From assembly GCA_018813285.1 (NCBI GenBank), contig JAHJBY010000040.1:1-46969 (forward strand): a DNA stretch of 46,969 bases, written 5' to 3'. A program made the translations under genes and the position numbers. Position 1 is the stretch's first letter, and the number at the start of each line of letters is the position of its first letter. Of this stretch, positions 8,806-19,646 are shown in pieces. The stretch comes from Candidatus Omnitrophota bacterium. Lineage in GTDB: Bacteria > Omnitrophota > Gorgyraeia > Tantalellales > Tantalellaceae. The notes beneath the pieces were generated by a model, which saw only the letters and a program-made list of their open reading frames with translations, was not told the origin of the DNA and ran no database searches.

Positions 8806-9318
8806 ATGACAACACTTGTGGTAGATGGATACAACGCGATATATGCTATTCCGGATATTAAGGCTAAAGCGGCCCGGGATCTCAGCCAGGCCCGTGAAGA
8901 GATTGTTGCCAGGAGCCGCGAGTATGCCCGGTCCAGTGGATTCATCGAAGACGTAAAAGTGGTATTTGACGGTGATGATCGATATAGATATTTAGATAAA
9001 CTGGATATCGCGAGAGACCCGGCACAGGTTTTTTCCGCAACCGCCGCCGGTGACGATAAGATAATAGAAGTTGTAAGGATGTGTGCGCGTAAAGGTAAAG
9101 TGATACTTGCTTCCAACGATAATTATGTGAGAAATAACGCACGCGGATATGGCGCAGGGCTTATCGATTCCCGGGATCTTGCCGGCCGCAAGGTATCATC
9201 CGCGCCGCGGTTCGGTTGCGGTAGAAAAAAATTGGACAAAAACGTACGCGAAACAATAACCCGCGAGTATCGTGAGCAGTTGGGTATCCCGAAAAAAAGA
9301 GAAGGTAAAAATACATGA
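8806..9318 (+). CDS. NYN-domain (YacP/Rae1-like) putative ribonuclease
   Basis: A 170-residue PIN-like NYN domain protein. Acidic metal-site candidates are VDGYN (Asp7), FDG near residue 57, the AGDDKIIE segment and SNDNYVRNNAR near 105-115. Bacillus Rae1/YacP is a ribosome-associated endoribonuclease, and a related role is inferred here. It lies 16 bases after the DnaJ-type gene, and its ATGA overlaps the start of dusB, which suggests translational coupling. The C-terminus is basic. Confidence 0.85.
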   Translation: MTTLVVDGYNAIYAIPDIKAKAARDLSQAREEIVARSREYARSSGFIEDVKVVFDGDDRYRYLDKLDIARDPAQVFSATAAGDDKIIEVVRMCARKGKVILASNDNYVRNNARGYGAGLIDSRDLAGRKVSSAPRFGCGRKKLDKNVRETITREYREQLGIPKKREGKNT

Positions 9319-10343
9319 AACAAACGAAGGATAACCCTGTCGCGGAGATGATCCGGGCGAAGGTTTTTCTCGCGCCGATGTCGGGTGTGACCGATATATC
9401 TTTTCGTTTATTGGCAAGAAAGCATGGCTGCAGGTTTGCGTTTACCGAGATGATAGACGTGAACGGTATATTTTACAACAATTTAAAGACTATTAAGATG
9501 CTTGACAGTGTGCCGGAAGACAGGCCGTTGGGGGTTCAATTGGTCGGACAGGATGTAAAAAAGATAGTACTCGCCGCGAAAATATGCGAAGAAAAAGGCT
9601 ACGGTTTGCTTGATCTGAACGCGGGATGTCCGGCCCGAAAGGTGATATCCGCGGGAAAAGGTTCAGCGTTATTGAAAGATCTCAAACAATTAGGATTAAT
9701 AATCCGTAATTTAGTAAAAGTTTTAAGTATCCCCGTCACGGTAAAGATCAGGAGCGGTTGGGATAAAGAGAATGTGAATTGCGTTGAGGCCGCGAAGACA
9801 GCAGAAGCGGAGGGAGCCAGCGCGATATGTGTGCATTCGCGGACACGCGAAGTTATGTACCGGGGGAACCCTTGCCACGAATGGACGCGCCGGGTCAAAG
9901 AGTCGGTAAAAATACCGGTTTTTGCCAGCGGCAATATTTTTAAGCCTCTCGATGTATCAAAAGTTTTCGATCTCACGGGATGCGACGCCATTTCCGTGGC
10001 GAGGGGGGCCTTCGGGTATCCGTGGATATTTGACGATATATACCGCTACCTTACGGATGGAACCGTGAACTTCCCGTTATCTTTTGATGAAGTGAAAAAA
10101 GTGATGATCGAACATTTTTCTTTCTGTTTTAAGCACAACGACAAAACCAGGGTTTTCCCCCGAATGTATAAACATGTCTGCTGGTATCTCGCGAGGTTCA
10201 AGCACTTGAATGACATTATGAAGAAATATCCCCGATCTAACGACTTTGAGGAAATGAAGAGGTTCATCAACGATCTATGTGTAGATGATAGGAACAGGTT
10301 GTATCTCTCAGACAAAGGAGTCGTATGCGCGGGGTTATTTTAG
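9315..10343 (+). CDS. dusB: tRNA-dihydrouridine synthase (DusB-like)
   Basis: An FMN-dependent enzyme that reduces uridine to dihydrouridine in tRNA D-loops. The TIM barrel opens with LAPMSGVTD. The LNAGCPARKV motif contains the presumed catalytic Cys105, and TVKIRSGWD follows. A helical C-terminal tRNA-binding region begins near residue 245. At 342 residues it fits DusB/Dus-family length. The ATG overlaps the preceding stop (ATGA). It then overlaps the maf start by 19 bases, so these genes are one coupled transcript. Confidence 0.93.
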   Translation: MKQTKDNPVAEMIRAKVFLAPMSGVTDISFRLLARKHGCRFAFTEMIDVNGIFYNNLKTIKMLDSVPEDRPLGVQLVGQDVKKIVLAAKICEEKGYGLLDLNAGCPARKVISAGKGSALLKDLKQLGLIIRNLVKVLSIPVTVKIRSGWDKENVNCVEAAKTAEAEGASAICVHSRTREVMYRGNPCHEWTRRVKESVKIPVFASGNIFKPLDVSKVFDLTGCDAISVARGAFGYPWIFDDIYRYLTDGTVNFPLSFDEVKKVMIEHFSFCFKHNDKTRVFPRMYKHVCWYLARFKHLNDIMKKYPRSNDFEEMKRFINDLCVDDRNRLYLSDKGVVCAGLF

Positions 10344-10930
10344 CGTCCGCTTCCCAAAGGCGTTCAGAGATACTCGCCTCGTGCGGCATTGTCCACGTAG
10401 CGGTTCCGAGCGAAATTGAAGAGATTCCCGGTGGGAAAAGACCGATTTCTGAAGTTGTAGAGATAAACGCTGTCAGAAAGGCGGAGGCCGCTCAGAAAGC
10501 GCGGAAGGGTAGCGGAGATGTCATAATAGGGGCGGATACGCTTGTTATGTGCGGGGATGCTGTGATCGGTAAGCCGACCGGCGAAGAAGAGGTGCGCGCC
10601 ATGCTCCGTACGTTTTCAGGAAGAGCCATATTTGTGTATACCGGGATCTGTGTCATTGATACTTCCTCCGGCCGCGAGGCCGCGGGGGTCGATAAAAGTG
10701 AGATCATTGCCAGGCGCCTATCAGAAGGTGACGCGGATAAATATCTCCCCCTATTGGGTCCATATGATAAAGCCGGAGGATTTTCTGTCGAAGGCGCTGG
10801 AGCTATGTTATTTGACGACATTCGCGGGTCATATTTTAATATTCTGGGCCTTTCACTTGTTAGATTAAAAGAACTTTTTGAGCGCGCCGGCTTGGATATT
10901 CTAGATTTTATAGATAAGGACAAGCTTTGA
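10325..10930 (+). CDS. maf: Maf-family nucleoside triphosphate pyrophosphatase
   Basis: A 201-residue house-cleaning enzyme that hydrolyses non-canonical or modified NTPs to NMPs. The signature ILASASQRRSEIL opens the protein. GADTLVMCGDAVIGKP (about 62-77) holds the catalytic Asp, and DKAGGFSVEG (about 147-156) is the second conserved block. The ATG lies inside the end of dusB, with the ribosome site AAAGGAG embedded in dusB codons. The stop overlaps the next gene's TTG start. Confidence 0.93.
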   Translation: MRGVILASASQRRSEILASCGIVHVAVPSEIEEIPGGKRPISEVVEINAVRKAEAAQKARKGSGDVIIGADTLVMCGDAVIGKPTGEEEVRAMLRTFSGRAIFVYTGICVIDTSSGREAAGVDKSEIIARRLSEGDADKYLPLLGPYDKAGGFSVEGAGAMLFDDIRGSYFNILGLSLVRLKELFERAGLDILDFIDKDKL

Positions 10931-11991
10931 AAAAAAACTATGTTATTCCTTTTTTTATTCCTCATGAAGGATGCCCTCATAAATGCGTTTTCTGTGATCA
11001 ACGAAAAATAAGCGGACATCGAGGCGTTTCGCCGGATGATGTTGCTCGGACGGTCGATGCGTATCTATCCACAATACCTGCCTCCGGCACGAATGTTGAA
11101 ATAGGATTTTTCGGCGGAACTTTTACAGGCCTTTCCGCCCTCGTGCAGGAAGGATTTTTGAGGGCTGCATATCCATTTGTCGAAAAAGGCGTGGTAAATG
11201 GGATAAGATTGTCCACGCGCCCTGATTTTATCGACAAAAGGAAGTTAGATCTTCTTAAGAGATATGAGGTCAGGTGTGTGGAGCTCGGTGTCCAATCTAT
11301 GTCGGATAATGTGCTTACCGCCGCAAAAAGGGGATATGTATCGGGCGATGTTGAGAAGGCTTCTGCCATGATACTGAAGGAGGGGTTTTTGCTGGGGCAT
11401 CAAATGATGATTGGATTGCCGTTTTCCCATCCTGAGGATGAGTACTACACTGCGATGCGCGCTTGTGAACTTGGAGCATCCCAGGTGAGGATATATCCGG
11501 TGGTTGTGGTGGATGGGACGGAGCTTGCTTCTTGGTGGAATGAAAAAAGATATGTGCCGCTTTCGGAATCTGAAGCCATTAAGCGTTGCGCGAACCTGAT
11601 GATCTATTTCGAGATAAGCGGCATTAAGGTTATTCGGTGCGGGTTGCATCCTTCAGAGGGGCTGCTTGGGGATGATTGCCTGGCGGGTCCATTCCATCCG
11701 GCGTTCAGGCAAAAAGTAGAAAGCCGTATTTTTGGGCTTATGCTCAGCAGGCTGGAGAAAATGGATGATATCCTGGGGATTGCGTTCAATCCGGAGGACG
11801 AAGCCGTATTTTTCGGGTTTCAGAAAGAAAATCTTCCTTTTTTGCGGAACATTTCACATTCAGTAAAGGATCTGGTTAAAAAAGACATGTCAGTTTTGCG
11901 CGGTAGTTTTATGGTCAAGACCCGGGAAAAGGATTTTCATGTAGAGCGATCTTTCATAGCCGGAGAATGCCTTCCGAGCATGCTGTTATGA
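10927..11991 (+). CDS. Radical SAM protein, ELP3-like (COG1243 type)
   Basis: 354 residues. Cys16, Cys20 and Cys23 form the CxxxCxxC cluster motif within HEGCPHKCVFCDQ. GFFGGTFTG and GVQSMSDNVL are typical SAM-barrel motifs. The protein resembles the stand-alone ELP3-type radical SAM proteins that lack the acetyltransferase domain. Its substrate is unknown to me. The TTG start at 10927 overlaps the maf stop and is preceded by AAGGA at 10916-10920 with 6-base spacing. The stop overlaps the next ORF (ATGA). Confidence 0.87.
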   Translation: MKKNYVIPFFIPHEGCPHKCVFCDQRKISGHRGVSPDDVARTVDAYLSTIPASGTNVEIGFFGGTFTGLSALVQEGFLRAAYPFVEKGVVNGIRLSTRPDFIDKRKLDLLKRYEVRCVELGVQSMSDNVLTAAKRGYVSGDVEKASAMILKEGFLLGHQMMIGLPFSHPEDEYYTAMRACELGASQVRIYPVVVVDGTELASWWNEKRYVPLSESEAIKRCANLMIYFEISGIKVIRCGLHPSEGLLGDDCLAGPFHPAFRQKVESRIFGLMLSRLEKMDDILGIAFNPEDEAVFFGFQKENLPFLRNISHSVKDLVKKDMSVLRGSFMVKTREKDFHVERSFIAGECLPSMLL

Positions 11992-12260
11992 TCATTATTT
12001 ATGACCACAGGTTACCGTATGGATACGTCAACGCTTTAAGAGATCAGCTTTCCGGCTGTATCCTGAATCCTTTGGATATGTCGTTCTCGAGTAATGTGTA
12101 CCAGTCCATTCTATCCCATCCTGATATTTACTTTTTTCAATTGGATCATAATATTCTGATACACGCGCCCGGTGTTCCCAAAAATTTAATCAATCCGGGT
12201 CAATTCCTCGCGGCTTGCCGCGTAATACCTCCAAATAACATGCGGCAAATAACTTGTTGA
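11988..12260 (+). CDS. Small protein resembling the N-terminus of DUF6873 (possibly truncated)
   Basis: 90 residues from ATG 11988, which overlaps the radical SAM stop. An ORF from 11967 would run further into the upstream gene without a better ribosome site. The start MIIIYDHRLPYGY, the YQSILSHPDIYFFQLD segment and ILIHAPGVP resemble the first third of the ~230-residue DUF6873 (GME-fold) proteins. The rest of that family is missing and does not continue in another frame before hpf. It may be a decayed gene or a genuinely short variant. No function is assigned. Confidence 0.5.
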   Translation: MIIIYDHRLPYGYVNALRDQLSGCILNPLDMSFSSNVYQSILSHPDIYFFQLDHNILIHAPGVPKNLINPGQFLAACRVIPPNNMRQITC

Positions 12261-12285
12261 AAAAGCACTGATATGATGATATAGT
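12257..12285 (+). promoter_or_regulatory. Sigma-70-type promoter for hpf-tig
   Basis: The -35 is TTGAAA at 12257-12262 and the -10 is TATAGT at 12280-12285, with a 17-base spacer. It lies 46 bases before the hpf start. The -35 box overlaps the stop codon region of the upstream stub. Confidence 0.65.
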
Positions 12286-12330
12286 TATCTTTTAAAAATT
12301 GGTGGCAAAATCAAAAAGAGGGGTATTAAA

Positions 12331-12879
12331 ATGGAAGTGAATATTACCAGTAGAAATGTTGAAATGGACAATTTTCTGAAGGAGTACATTCAGAGGAGAT
12401 TGGGAAAGTTCGAAAAGGCATATTCTCGTATTTACCGGACAGAGGTTATTCTCGAAGAAGAAAAGTTAAACAAAAAAGTCGAAGTGATCATTTATTTAAA
12501 GAGGAATAAAGTGGTCGCCAAGGAGAGTTCCCCGGACATATACGCGTCCGTTGATCAAGCTGCCGAAAGCGTTAAAAAACAATTAAGACGGTTAGCCGGG
12601 AGGTTGCGTTCCAAGAGGCGCAAACTGGTTTTCCATAATGTCATGGAGCCTATGAGAAGATTTTATCCGGGTGGTGAGGGATCCCTTTCGGAAGAAAAGC
12701 AGCTGATAGTGAAGACTAATGTTTTTGCAGAGAAACCCATGCTTCCAGATGAAGCTAAACTGGAGTTACAGGGCGCAAAAAAGATTTTTCTTATGTTTAA
12801 AAATTCCGATACGGGTGAAAGCAATGTGATATACAAGCGGGACGATGGTAATTATGGGCTTGTTGAACCGAGATTTTAA
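12331..12879 (+). CDS. hpf: Ribosome hibernation promoting factor, long form
   Basis: 182 residues in two domains. An N-terminal S30AE/YfiA fold (about 1-100) starts MEVNITSRNVEMDNFLKEYI. It is joined by a charged linker to a C-terminal dimerisation domain (about 125-182, IVKTNVFAEKPM...ALEE-like...NVIYKRDDGNYGLVEP). The long form dimerises 70S ribosomes into 100S particles in slow growth. A purine-rich AGAGGGG ribosome site precedes the ATG. It has its own predicted promoter and is followed 13 bases later by tig. Confidence 0.94.
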   Translation: MEVNITSRNVEMDNFLKEYIQRRLGKFEKAYSRIYRTEVILEEEKLNKKVEVIIYLKRNKVVAKESSPDIYASVDQAAESVKKQLRRLAGRLRSKRRKLVFHNVMEPMRRFYPGGEGSLSEEKQLIVKTNVFAEKPMLPDEAKLELQGAKKIFLMFKNSDTGESNVIYKRDDGNYGLVEPRF

Positions 12880-12892
12880 CGAAAGGTGATAA

Positions 12893-14170
12893 GTGAAAAG
12901 TAAGATCAAGAAGGCGGAAGGTACGTCACAAGAGATAAGGATAACCCTTCTTCCTGCGACGGTGAATGAGGCATTGTCGGAGGCGTTGTCGGATATTCGC
13001 GCGGCTGTAACCATACCGGGTTTCAGGAAAGGCAAAGCCCCCGAGGATATTATTCGAAAGAAACACTTGGAAGATGCCATGAAACAGGTGAAACAGCGGC
13101 TTATTCCCATGGCCTATCAAAAGGCGCTGGACGAACACGGGCTTAACCCTGTAAGTTATCCCGAGATATCTGAGATCAGTGTTGGCGCGGAAGGTGCCAT
13201 AGAGTTCACGGCCAAAGTGGACAGCCAGCCTAACGTTAATACGCGCAAGTATAAAGGTATCAAGGTCAGTGGAGAAAAGATCAGTATATCCGATAGTGAA
13301 GTAGACGAAGCGCTTGATCGTATCCGTAATATGAACGCCGAGTTTTTAGATCTTGATAGGGCTATTGAGAAAGGCGACTACGGTATTTGTGATATTGAGG
13401 CTTTTATTGACGGGAAATCGATCAGCGCGAAACGAGAGAATGTCTGGGTGGAAGCGAACAAAGAAGGATCTATGCTCGCTATGGGGGAAGAGCTTTGTGG
13501 TATGAAAGGCGGGGATGAGAAGGATATAGAGGTCACCTTACCTGAAGGGTATCCCGACAAGAAATATGCGGGGGAAAAGGCAATATTTCATGTAAAGATC
13601 AGGGGCGTAAAAGAAAAGAAGATCTCGCCGATCGATGACGGGTTGGCGAAAAAGATCGGCAAAGATACAATAGTCCAGGTCCGGGAAGAACTTTCTTCTC
13701 AGCTTTTGGAAAGGAAAGAACAGAACCGCAAGGTAAACATGAAGAACCAGATAATGGAGTACCTTCTCAAAAAACATCCGTTCAGTTTGCCGGTTTCCAT
13801 GGTGAAAAGGCAGCAGGAAGTGCTTATGAAAAGGGCCGGGGATGAGTTGAAACAAAAGGGAATGGACGAAGCTGTCATAAATGAGTACAAGGATAAATTG
13901 AAGGATAGCCTGGAAAAAGAGGCGGAGAACAAGGTAAGGTTGTATTTCATCCTTGATGATATCGCCGGGCTGGAAAACATTTCCGCGACAAATAATGAGG
14001 TAGATGAATGGTTGAGGAATCTGGCCACCCAATATAATCAATCTTTCGAGAACGTTAAAAAATATTACGAGAAGAATGATCTGATAGGCGGAGTCAGAGA
14101 ACAACTTCGTGAGGATAAGACATTAGATTTTCTTCTCGCGGAGGCGGTAATAACCGGTGAATCGATATAG
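12893..14170 (+). CDS. tig: Trigger factor
   Basis: A 425-residue ribosome-bound chaperone and peptidyl-prolyl isomerase. The N-terminal domain has the ribosome-docking GFRKGKAP loop near residues 43-50. The FKBP-like domain (about 155-235) includes GEELCGMKGGDEK and LPEGYPDKKYAG. The long helical C-terminal domain follows. The start is GTG with an AAAGGTGAT ribosome site. The stop codon sits inside a 10-bp palindrome (14164-14187). The tig-clpP order is conserved in many bacteria. Confidence 0.95.
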   Translation: MKSKIKKAEGTSQEIRITLLPATVNEALSEALSDIRAAVTIPGFRKGKAPEDIIRKKHLEDAMKQVKQRLIPMAYQKALDEHGLNPVSYPEISEISVGAEGAIEFTAKVDSQPNVNTRKYKGIKVSGEKISISDSEVDEALDRIRNMNAEFLDLDRAIEKGDYGICDIEAFIDGKSISAKRENVWVEANKEGSMLAMGEELCGMKGGDEKDIEVTLPEGYPDKKYAGEKAIFHVKIRGVKEKKISPIDDGLAKKIGKDTIVQVREELSSQLLERKEQNRKVNMKNQIMEYLLKKHPFSLPVSMVKRQQEVLMKRAGDELKQKGMDEAVINEYKDKLKDSLEKEAENKVRLYFILDDIAGLENISATNNEVDEWLRNLATQYNQSFENVKKYYEKNDLIGGVREQLREDKTLDFLLAEAVITGESI

Positions 14171-14187
14171 TGATAGGTCACTATATC
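14164..14187 (+). repeat. Perfect 10-bp inverted repeat over the tig stop codon
   Basis: GATATAGTGA (14164-14173) and TCACTATATC (14178-14187) are separated by TAGG. The stem includes the tig TAG stop. There is no T-run, so it is not a standard terminator. It could be a 3' mRNA hairpin or an operator before clpP. Confidence 0.65.
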
Positions 14188-14214
14188 AACTGGTGACAAT
14201 ATGGTGGATATGAT

Positions 14215-14242
14215 ACACAAGACACAATACGCAAGACTAAAG
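14215..14242 (+). repeat. Degenerate heptad repeat, site 2
   Basis: ACACAAG, ACACAAT, ACGCAAG and ACTAAAG follow one another without gaps, directly before the clpP ribosome site GGAGGG. Confidence 0.6.
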
Positions 14243-14249
14243 GAGGGTT

Positions 14250-14837
14250 ATGAGTAACGTGATTCCGATGGTAATTGAGAAGGACGGCAGGTCGGAAAGG
14301 GCATATGACATATATTCCCGCTTACTAAAAGACAGAGTTGTTTTTATCGGTTCCGCTATCGATGATAATGTGGCAAATATAGTTATTGCGGAGCTGTTGT
14401 TCCTGCAAAATGTAGATTCGACCAAAGATATTCACCTGTATATCAACTCGCCCGGCGGACAAGTAACCAGCGGTCTGGCGATTTATGATACCATGCAGTT
14501 TGTGAAGCCTGATGTGAGTACGTATTGCGTCGGGCAGGCGGCCAGCATGGGTGCCGTGCTTTTAGCGGCCGGAATGAAGGGAAAAAGGCATGCTCTTCCT
14601 CATGCCAGGATAATGCTTCATCAGCCCTGGGGAGGAATGCAAGGTACGGCCTCGGATATCAATATCCATGCGCGGGAGATCAACAGGATAAAGGAAAATT
14701 TAGAAAATATACTCATCCGGCATACCGGGCAGTCCCTTGAACAGATCAAAAAGGATACTGATAGAGATTTTTTCATGGCTGCCTACGAGGCAAAAGAATA
14801 TGGCATTGTGGATAGCGTGATCGAAAAGTTACAATAG
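14250..14837 (+). CDS. clpP: ATP-dependent Clp protease proteolytic subunit
   Basis: A 195-residue serine peptidase that forms the tetradecameric chamber fed by ClpX or ClpA/C. The nucleophile Ser99 lies in GQAASMGA and the base His124 in MLHQPWGG. The acidic partner lies in the TDRDFFMAA region near 170. The YINSPGG oxyanion segment is at 64-70. The ribosome site AAAGGAGGG is strong. clpX, which usually follows, is absent: the next gene is an aminotransferase, so the unfoldase must be encoded elsewhere. Confidence 0.97.
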   Translation: MSNVIPMVIEKDGRSERAYDIYSRLLKDRVVFIGSAIDDNVANIVIAELLFLQNVDSTKDIHLYINSPGGQVTSGLAIYDTMQFVKPDVSTYCVGQAASMGAVLLAAGMKGKRHALPHARIMLHQPWGGMQGTASDINIHAREINRIKENLENILIRHTGQSLEQIKKDTDRDFFMAAYEAKEYGIVDSVIEKLQ

Positions 14838-14857
14838 AACACTGAAAAAAGAACACA
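14837..14857 (+). repeat. Possible short heptad repeat, site 3
   Basis: GAACACT, GAAAAAA and GAACACA lie between the clpP stop and the next ribosome site. With only three units and one poor match, this is the weakest of the heptad sites. Confidence 0.35.
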
Positions 14858-14866
14858 GGAGATGTA

Positions 14867-16003
14867 ATGAGAAAATACAGACTGATGGCTCCGGGACCGA
14901 CACCAGTGCCTGAAAAAGTGTTATTGAAGATGGCAGATACGTTGATCCATCACAGGACACCGCAGTTTCAGACGGTTTTAAAAAATGTGAATGATAAGCT
15001 TAAAAAAGTTTTTTGCACCCGGCACCCTGTTCTTATGTTCGCTTCAAGCGGAACCGGTGCGATGGAAACTTCCGTAGTGAATCTTCTTTCTCGGGGTGAT
15101 AAGGTCATTGTGATCCGCGGCGGTAAATTCGGTGAAAGATTTGGTGAGATAAGTGAGGCGTATGGTGTCCGGACCGTGAATTACGATGTTAACTGGGGAG
15201 CACCCGCGGATCCGGAAGTTGTCGGCGATCTGCTTGCTGCCAACCCGGGGGTTAAGGCCGTATTTAGTACGTTGTGCGAAACATCCACCGGCATTGTTAA
15301 CGATATCAGAAGCATAGGCGGAGTGGTCTCTAAAACAGACGCGGTACTGGTAGTCGACGCCATCAGCGGATTATCCGCGGATGAGCTTAAACCCGACGAG
15401 TGGGGGGTGGACGTTGTGATCGGCGGCTCACAGAAGGGGCTTATGCTTCCTCCGGGCTTAAGTTTTTTGAGTGTGAGCTCTAAAGCGGAAAAACTGATCG
15501 AAAATTCGGATCTTCCAAAGTACTATTTTAGCTTAAAAGCAGCTCTAAAATCCTATGCGAAAAATGATACCCCATGGACTCCGGCGGTATCGTTGATACA
15601 AGGACTTAACGAAGTACTTGATATGATGCTCCGAGAAGGTCTTGACAATATTTTGGTGCGGCATGCCCGTTTAGCGGAAGCCACGCGTATGGCAATGATC
15701 GCGCTCGGGATGGAGCTATTTTCCGAAAAGCCTTCAAACGCGGTCACGGCCGTAAAAGTGCCGAAAAATGTCGATGGCCAGGCGCTTGTGAAAAAAATGA
15801 GAGATGAACAGGGGATGACGATCGCTGGCGGGCAAGGGGATCTCAAGGGTAAAATATTCCGTATTGCGCATCTCGGATATATGGACAAATACGATACCAT
15901 AGCCGCTATTGCGGCTGTTGGGACAGTGCTTCGCCAGCTCGGATACCAGACCGAGCTGGGGAAAGGCGTTGCTAAAGCTGAAGAAATATTGCTGGATGAG
16001 TAG
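14867..16003 (+). CDS. Class V aminotransferase, probable phosphoserine aminotransferase substitute
   Basis: A 378-residue PLP enzyme of the alanine-glyoxylate/serine-pyruvate aminotransferase family, opening with the family hallmark LMAPGPTPVP. SSGTGAMET binds the cofactor phosphate, VVDAISGL holds the Asp that contacts the pyridine nitrogen, and Lys190 in GGSQKG is the Schiff-base lysine. It lies 18 bases before serA. In several bacteria and archaea such enzymes paired with serA are thought to transaminate 3-phosphohydroxypyruvate in place of SerC. That role is inferred from context. Glyoxylate or pyruvate transamination is the alternative. Confidence 0.88.
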   Translation: MRKYRLMAPGPTPVPEKVLLKMADTLIHHRTPQFQTVLKNVNDKLKKVFCTRHPVLMFASSGTGAMETSVVNLLSRGDKVIVIRGGKFGERFGEISEAYGVRTVNYDVNWGAPADPEVVGDLLAANPGVKAVFSTLCETSTGIVNDIRSIGGVVSKTDAVLVVDAISGLSADELKPDEWGVDVVIGGSQKGLMLPPGLSFLSVSSKAEKLIENSDLPKYYFSLKAALKSYAKNDTPWTPAVSLIQGLNEVLDMMLREGLDNILVRHARLAEATRMAMIALGMELFSEKPSNAVTAVKVPKNVDGQALVKKMRDEQGMTIAGGQGDLKGKIFRIAHLGYMDKYDTIAAIAAVGTVLRQLGYQTELGKGVAKAEEILLDE

Positions 16004-16021
16004 CAAAAAAGGGGAAAAGCG

Positions 16022-17617
16022 ATGCAAATAAAAATCCTTATAAGCGATCCTCTCGCGAAAGAGGGAGTGGATATTCTTAAACAACATAAGAATTTCAAAG
16101 TTGATGAAGTGGCGAAACTTTCAGAAGCAAAACTCGCGGTGAAGATAAAAGGGTATGACGCGCTGATCATAAGGAGCGGTACTACTGTCACCAAAAAGAT
16201 CATTGATGCCGCGGACAGGCTTAAAGTTATCGGCCGTGCCGGTGTCGGGTTGGATAATGTGGATGTACCTGCGGCATCCAAGAAAGGCATTGTTGTCATG
16301 AATGCGCCCACCGGCAATACGATCTCGACGGCCGAGCACGCGTTCAGCCTTATGATGGCCATGTCCAGGAACATTCCCGCTGCTAACGCGTCGGTAAAAC
16401 AGGGGAAGTGGGACCGGAAGAAGTTTATGGGAGTTGAGCTTTATGGGAAGATACTGGGTGTTATTGGTCTCGGCCGCATCGGGGCGGCGTTTGTAAAAAG
16501 GGCACAGAGCTTTGGTATGAAAGTCATGGCGTATGACCCGTTCCTTTCGGAGGATAGTGCCAAGAGCCTTAATGCGGAACCGGTGGACATGAATAAGCTT
16601 TTGAAGAACGCGGATTTTATAACTATTCACACACCGCTCACAGAGGATACGAAACACCTTTTGGATGATAAGGCGTTCCAGAAGATGAAGAAAGGTGTTC
16701 GTATAATCAACGCAGCCCGCGGAGGTATTGTCAACGAAAAAGCCCTGGCAAAGCATATAAAGTCCGGTAAGGTGGCGGGCGCGGCGCTGGACGTCTATGA
16801 GACCAAACAGGCGCCGCCTGTCGATTCGCCGGTCGTGTATCTGGATCAGGTGGTGGTTACCCCTCATCTCGGGGCGTCTACCGAAGAAGCGCAGTTGAAC
16901 GTTGCGATGGATACGGCCAGGTGCGTTGCTGATGCTTTGTTGGGAAAAGGGTACCGCAACGCGGTTAACATACCGGTCGTGAATGAGGAGATACTTGCGA
17001 TATCACAGCCTTACATCAATCTTGCCGAACGTCTCGGTTCTATCCAGACACAACTGATCGATGAACCGATCAAATCGGTTACGGTTAAATATTCTGGGGA
17101 TGTTGCCGGTATTGATGTCTCGGTGATCACACGTGCTCTTATGAAGGGCATATTTGATCCAATCCTTGAAGAGCACATAAACTATGTTAATTCTCTTGTG
17201 ATCGCCAAAGAACGCGGCGTGAAGGTGACGGAGAAAAAAACGTCGGAGATCACTGATTTCGCGAACCTTATCTGTGTGGAGTTGGAAGCCGGCCAAAAGA
17301 AGCATCTTATCATGGGGACACTCTTTGCGAATAAGGAACCAAGGATCGTCATGATAGACAAATTTTACGTTGAAGCGATACCCGACGGGTATATGTTAGT
17401 TGTCTCCAACAATGATATCCCCAGGGTCGTAGGGAAAGTAGGAACCGTTCTTGGGAAAGCCGGCATCAATATCGCGGGGATAAGCCTTGGGAGAAACAAG
17501 AAGATCCACAAAGCTATAAGCCTTCTGAATGTAGATAGTGAAGTGCCTAAAGCTGTCATGAAAAAGCTCAGGGCCATAGAAAACGTAAACGATGTAAAAC
17601 AGGTAAGGATTGTCTGA
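16022..17617 (+). CDS. serA: D-3-phosphoglycerate dehydrogenase, long form with ACT domain
   Basis: Oxidises 3-phosphoglycerate to 3-phosphohydroxypyruvate, the first step of serine synthesis. The 531 residues match the long (Mycobacterium/Bacillus) type: substrate and NAD domains (about 1-310, GVIGLGRIG dinucleotide loop, TPHLGASTEEA with the catalytic His), an intervening ASB domain (about 320-450) and a C-terminal ACT domain (about 455-531, VVSNNDIPRVVGKVGTVLGK). The ACT/ASB pair usually mediates serine feedback. It follows a class V aminotransferase, giving two consecutive steps of the pathway. Confidence 0.96.
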   Translation: MQIKILISDPLAKEGVDILKQHKNFKVDEVAKLSEAKLAVKIKGYDALIIRSGTTVTKKIIDAADRLKVIGRAGVGLDNVDVPAASKKGIVVMNAPTGNTISTAEHAFSLMMAMSRNIPAANASVKQGKWDRKKFMGVELYGKILGVIGLGRIGAAFVKRAQSFGMKVMAYDPFLSEDSAKSLNAEPVDMNKLLKNADFITIHTPLTEDTKHLLDDKAFQKMKKGVRIINAARGGIVNEKALAKHIKSGKVAGAALDVYETKQAPPVDSPVVYLDQVVVTPHLGASTEEAQLNVAMDTARCVADALLGKGYRNAVNIPVVNEEILAISQPYINLAERLGSIQTQLIDEPIKSVTVKYSGDVAGIDVSVITRALMKGIFDPILEEHINYVNSLVIAKERGVKVTEKKTSEITDFANLICVELEAGQKKHLIMGTLFANKEPRIVMIDKFYVEAIPDGYMLVVSNNDIPRVVGKVGTVLGKAGINIAGISLGRNKKIHKAISLLNVDSEVPKAVMKKLRAIENVNDVKQVRIV

Positions 17618-17679
17618 TACCTGTTTCTGTTTCTACAGTTGTTTCATGAGTGACGTATTATAAAAGAGGGATGGAATAG

Positions 17680-19642
<1,963 letters not shown>

Positions 19643-19646
<4 letters not shown>

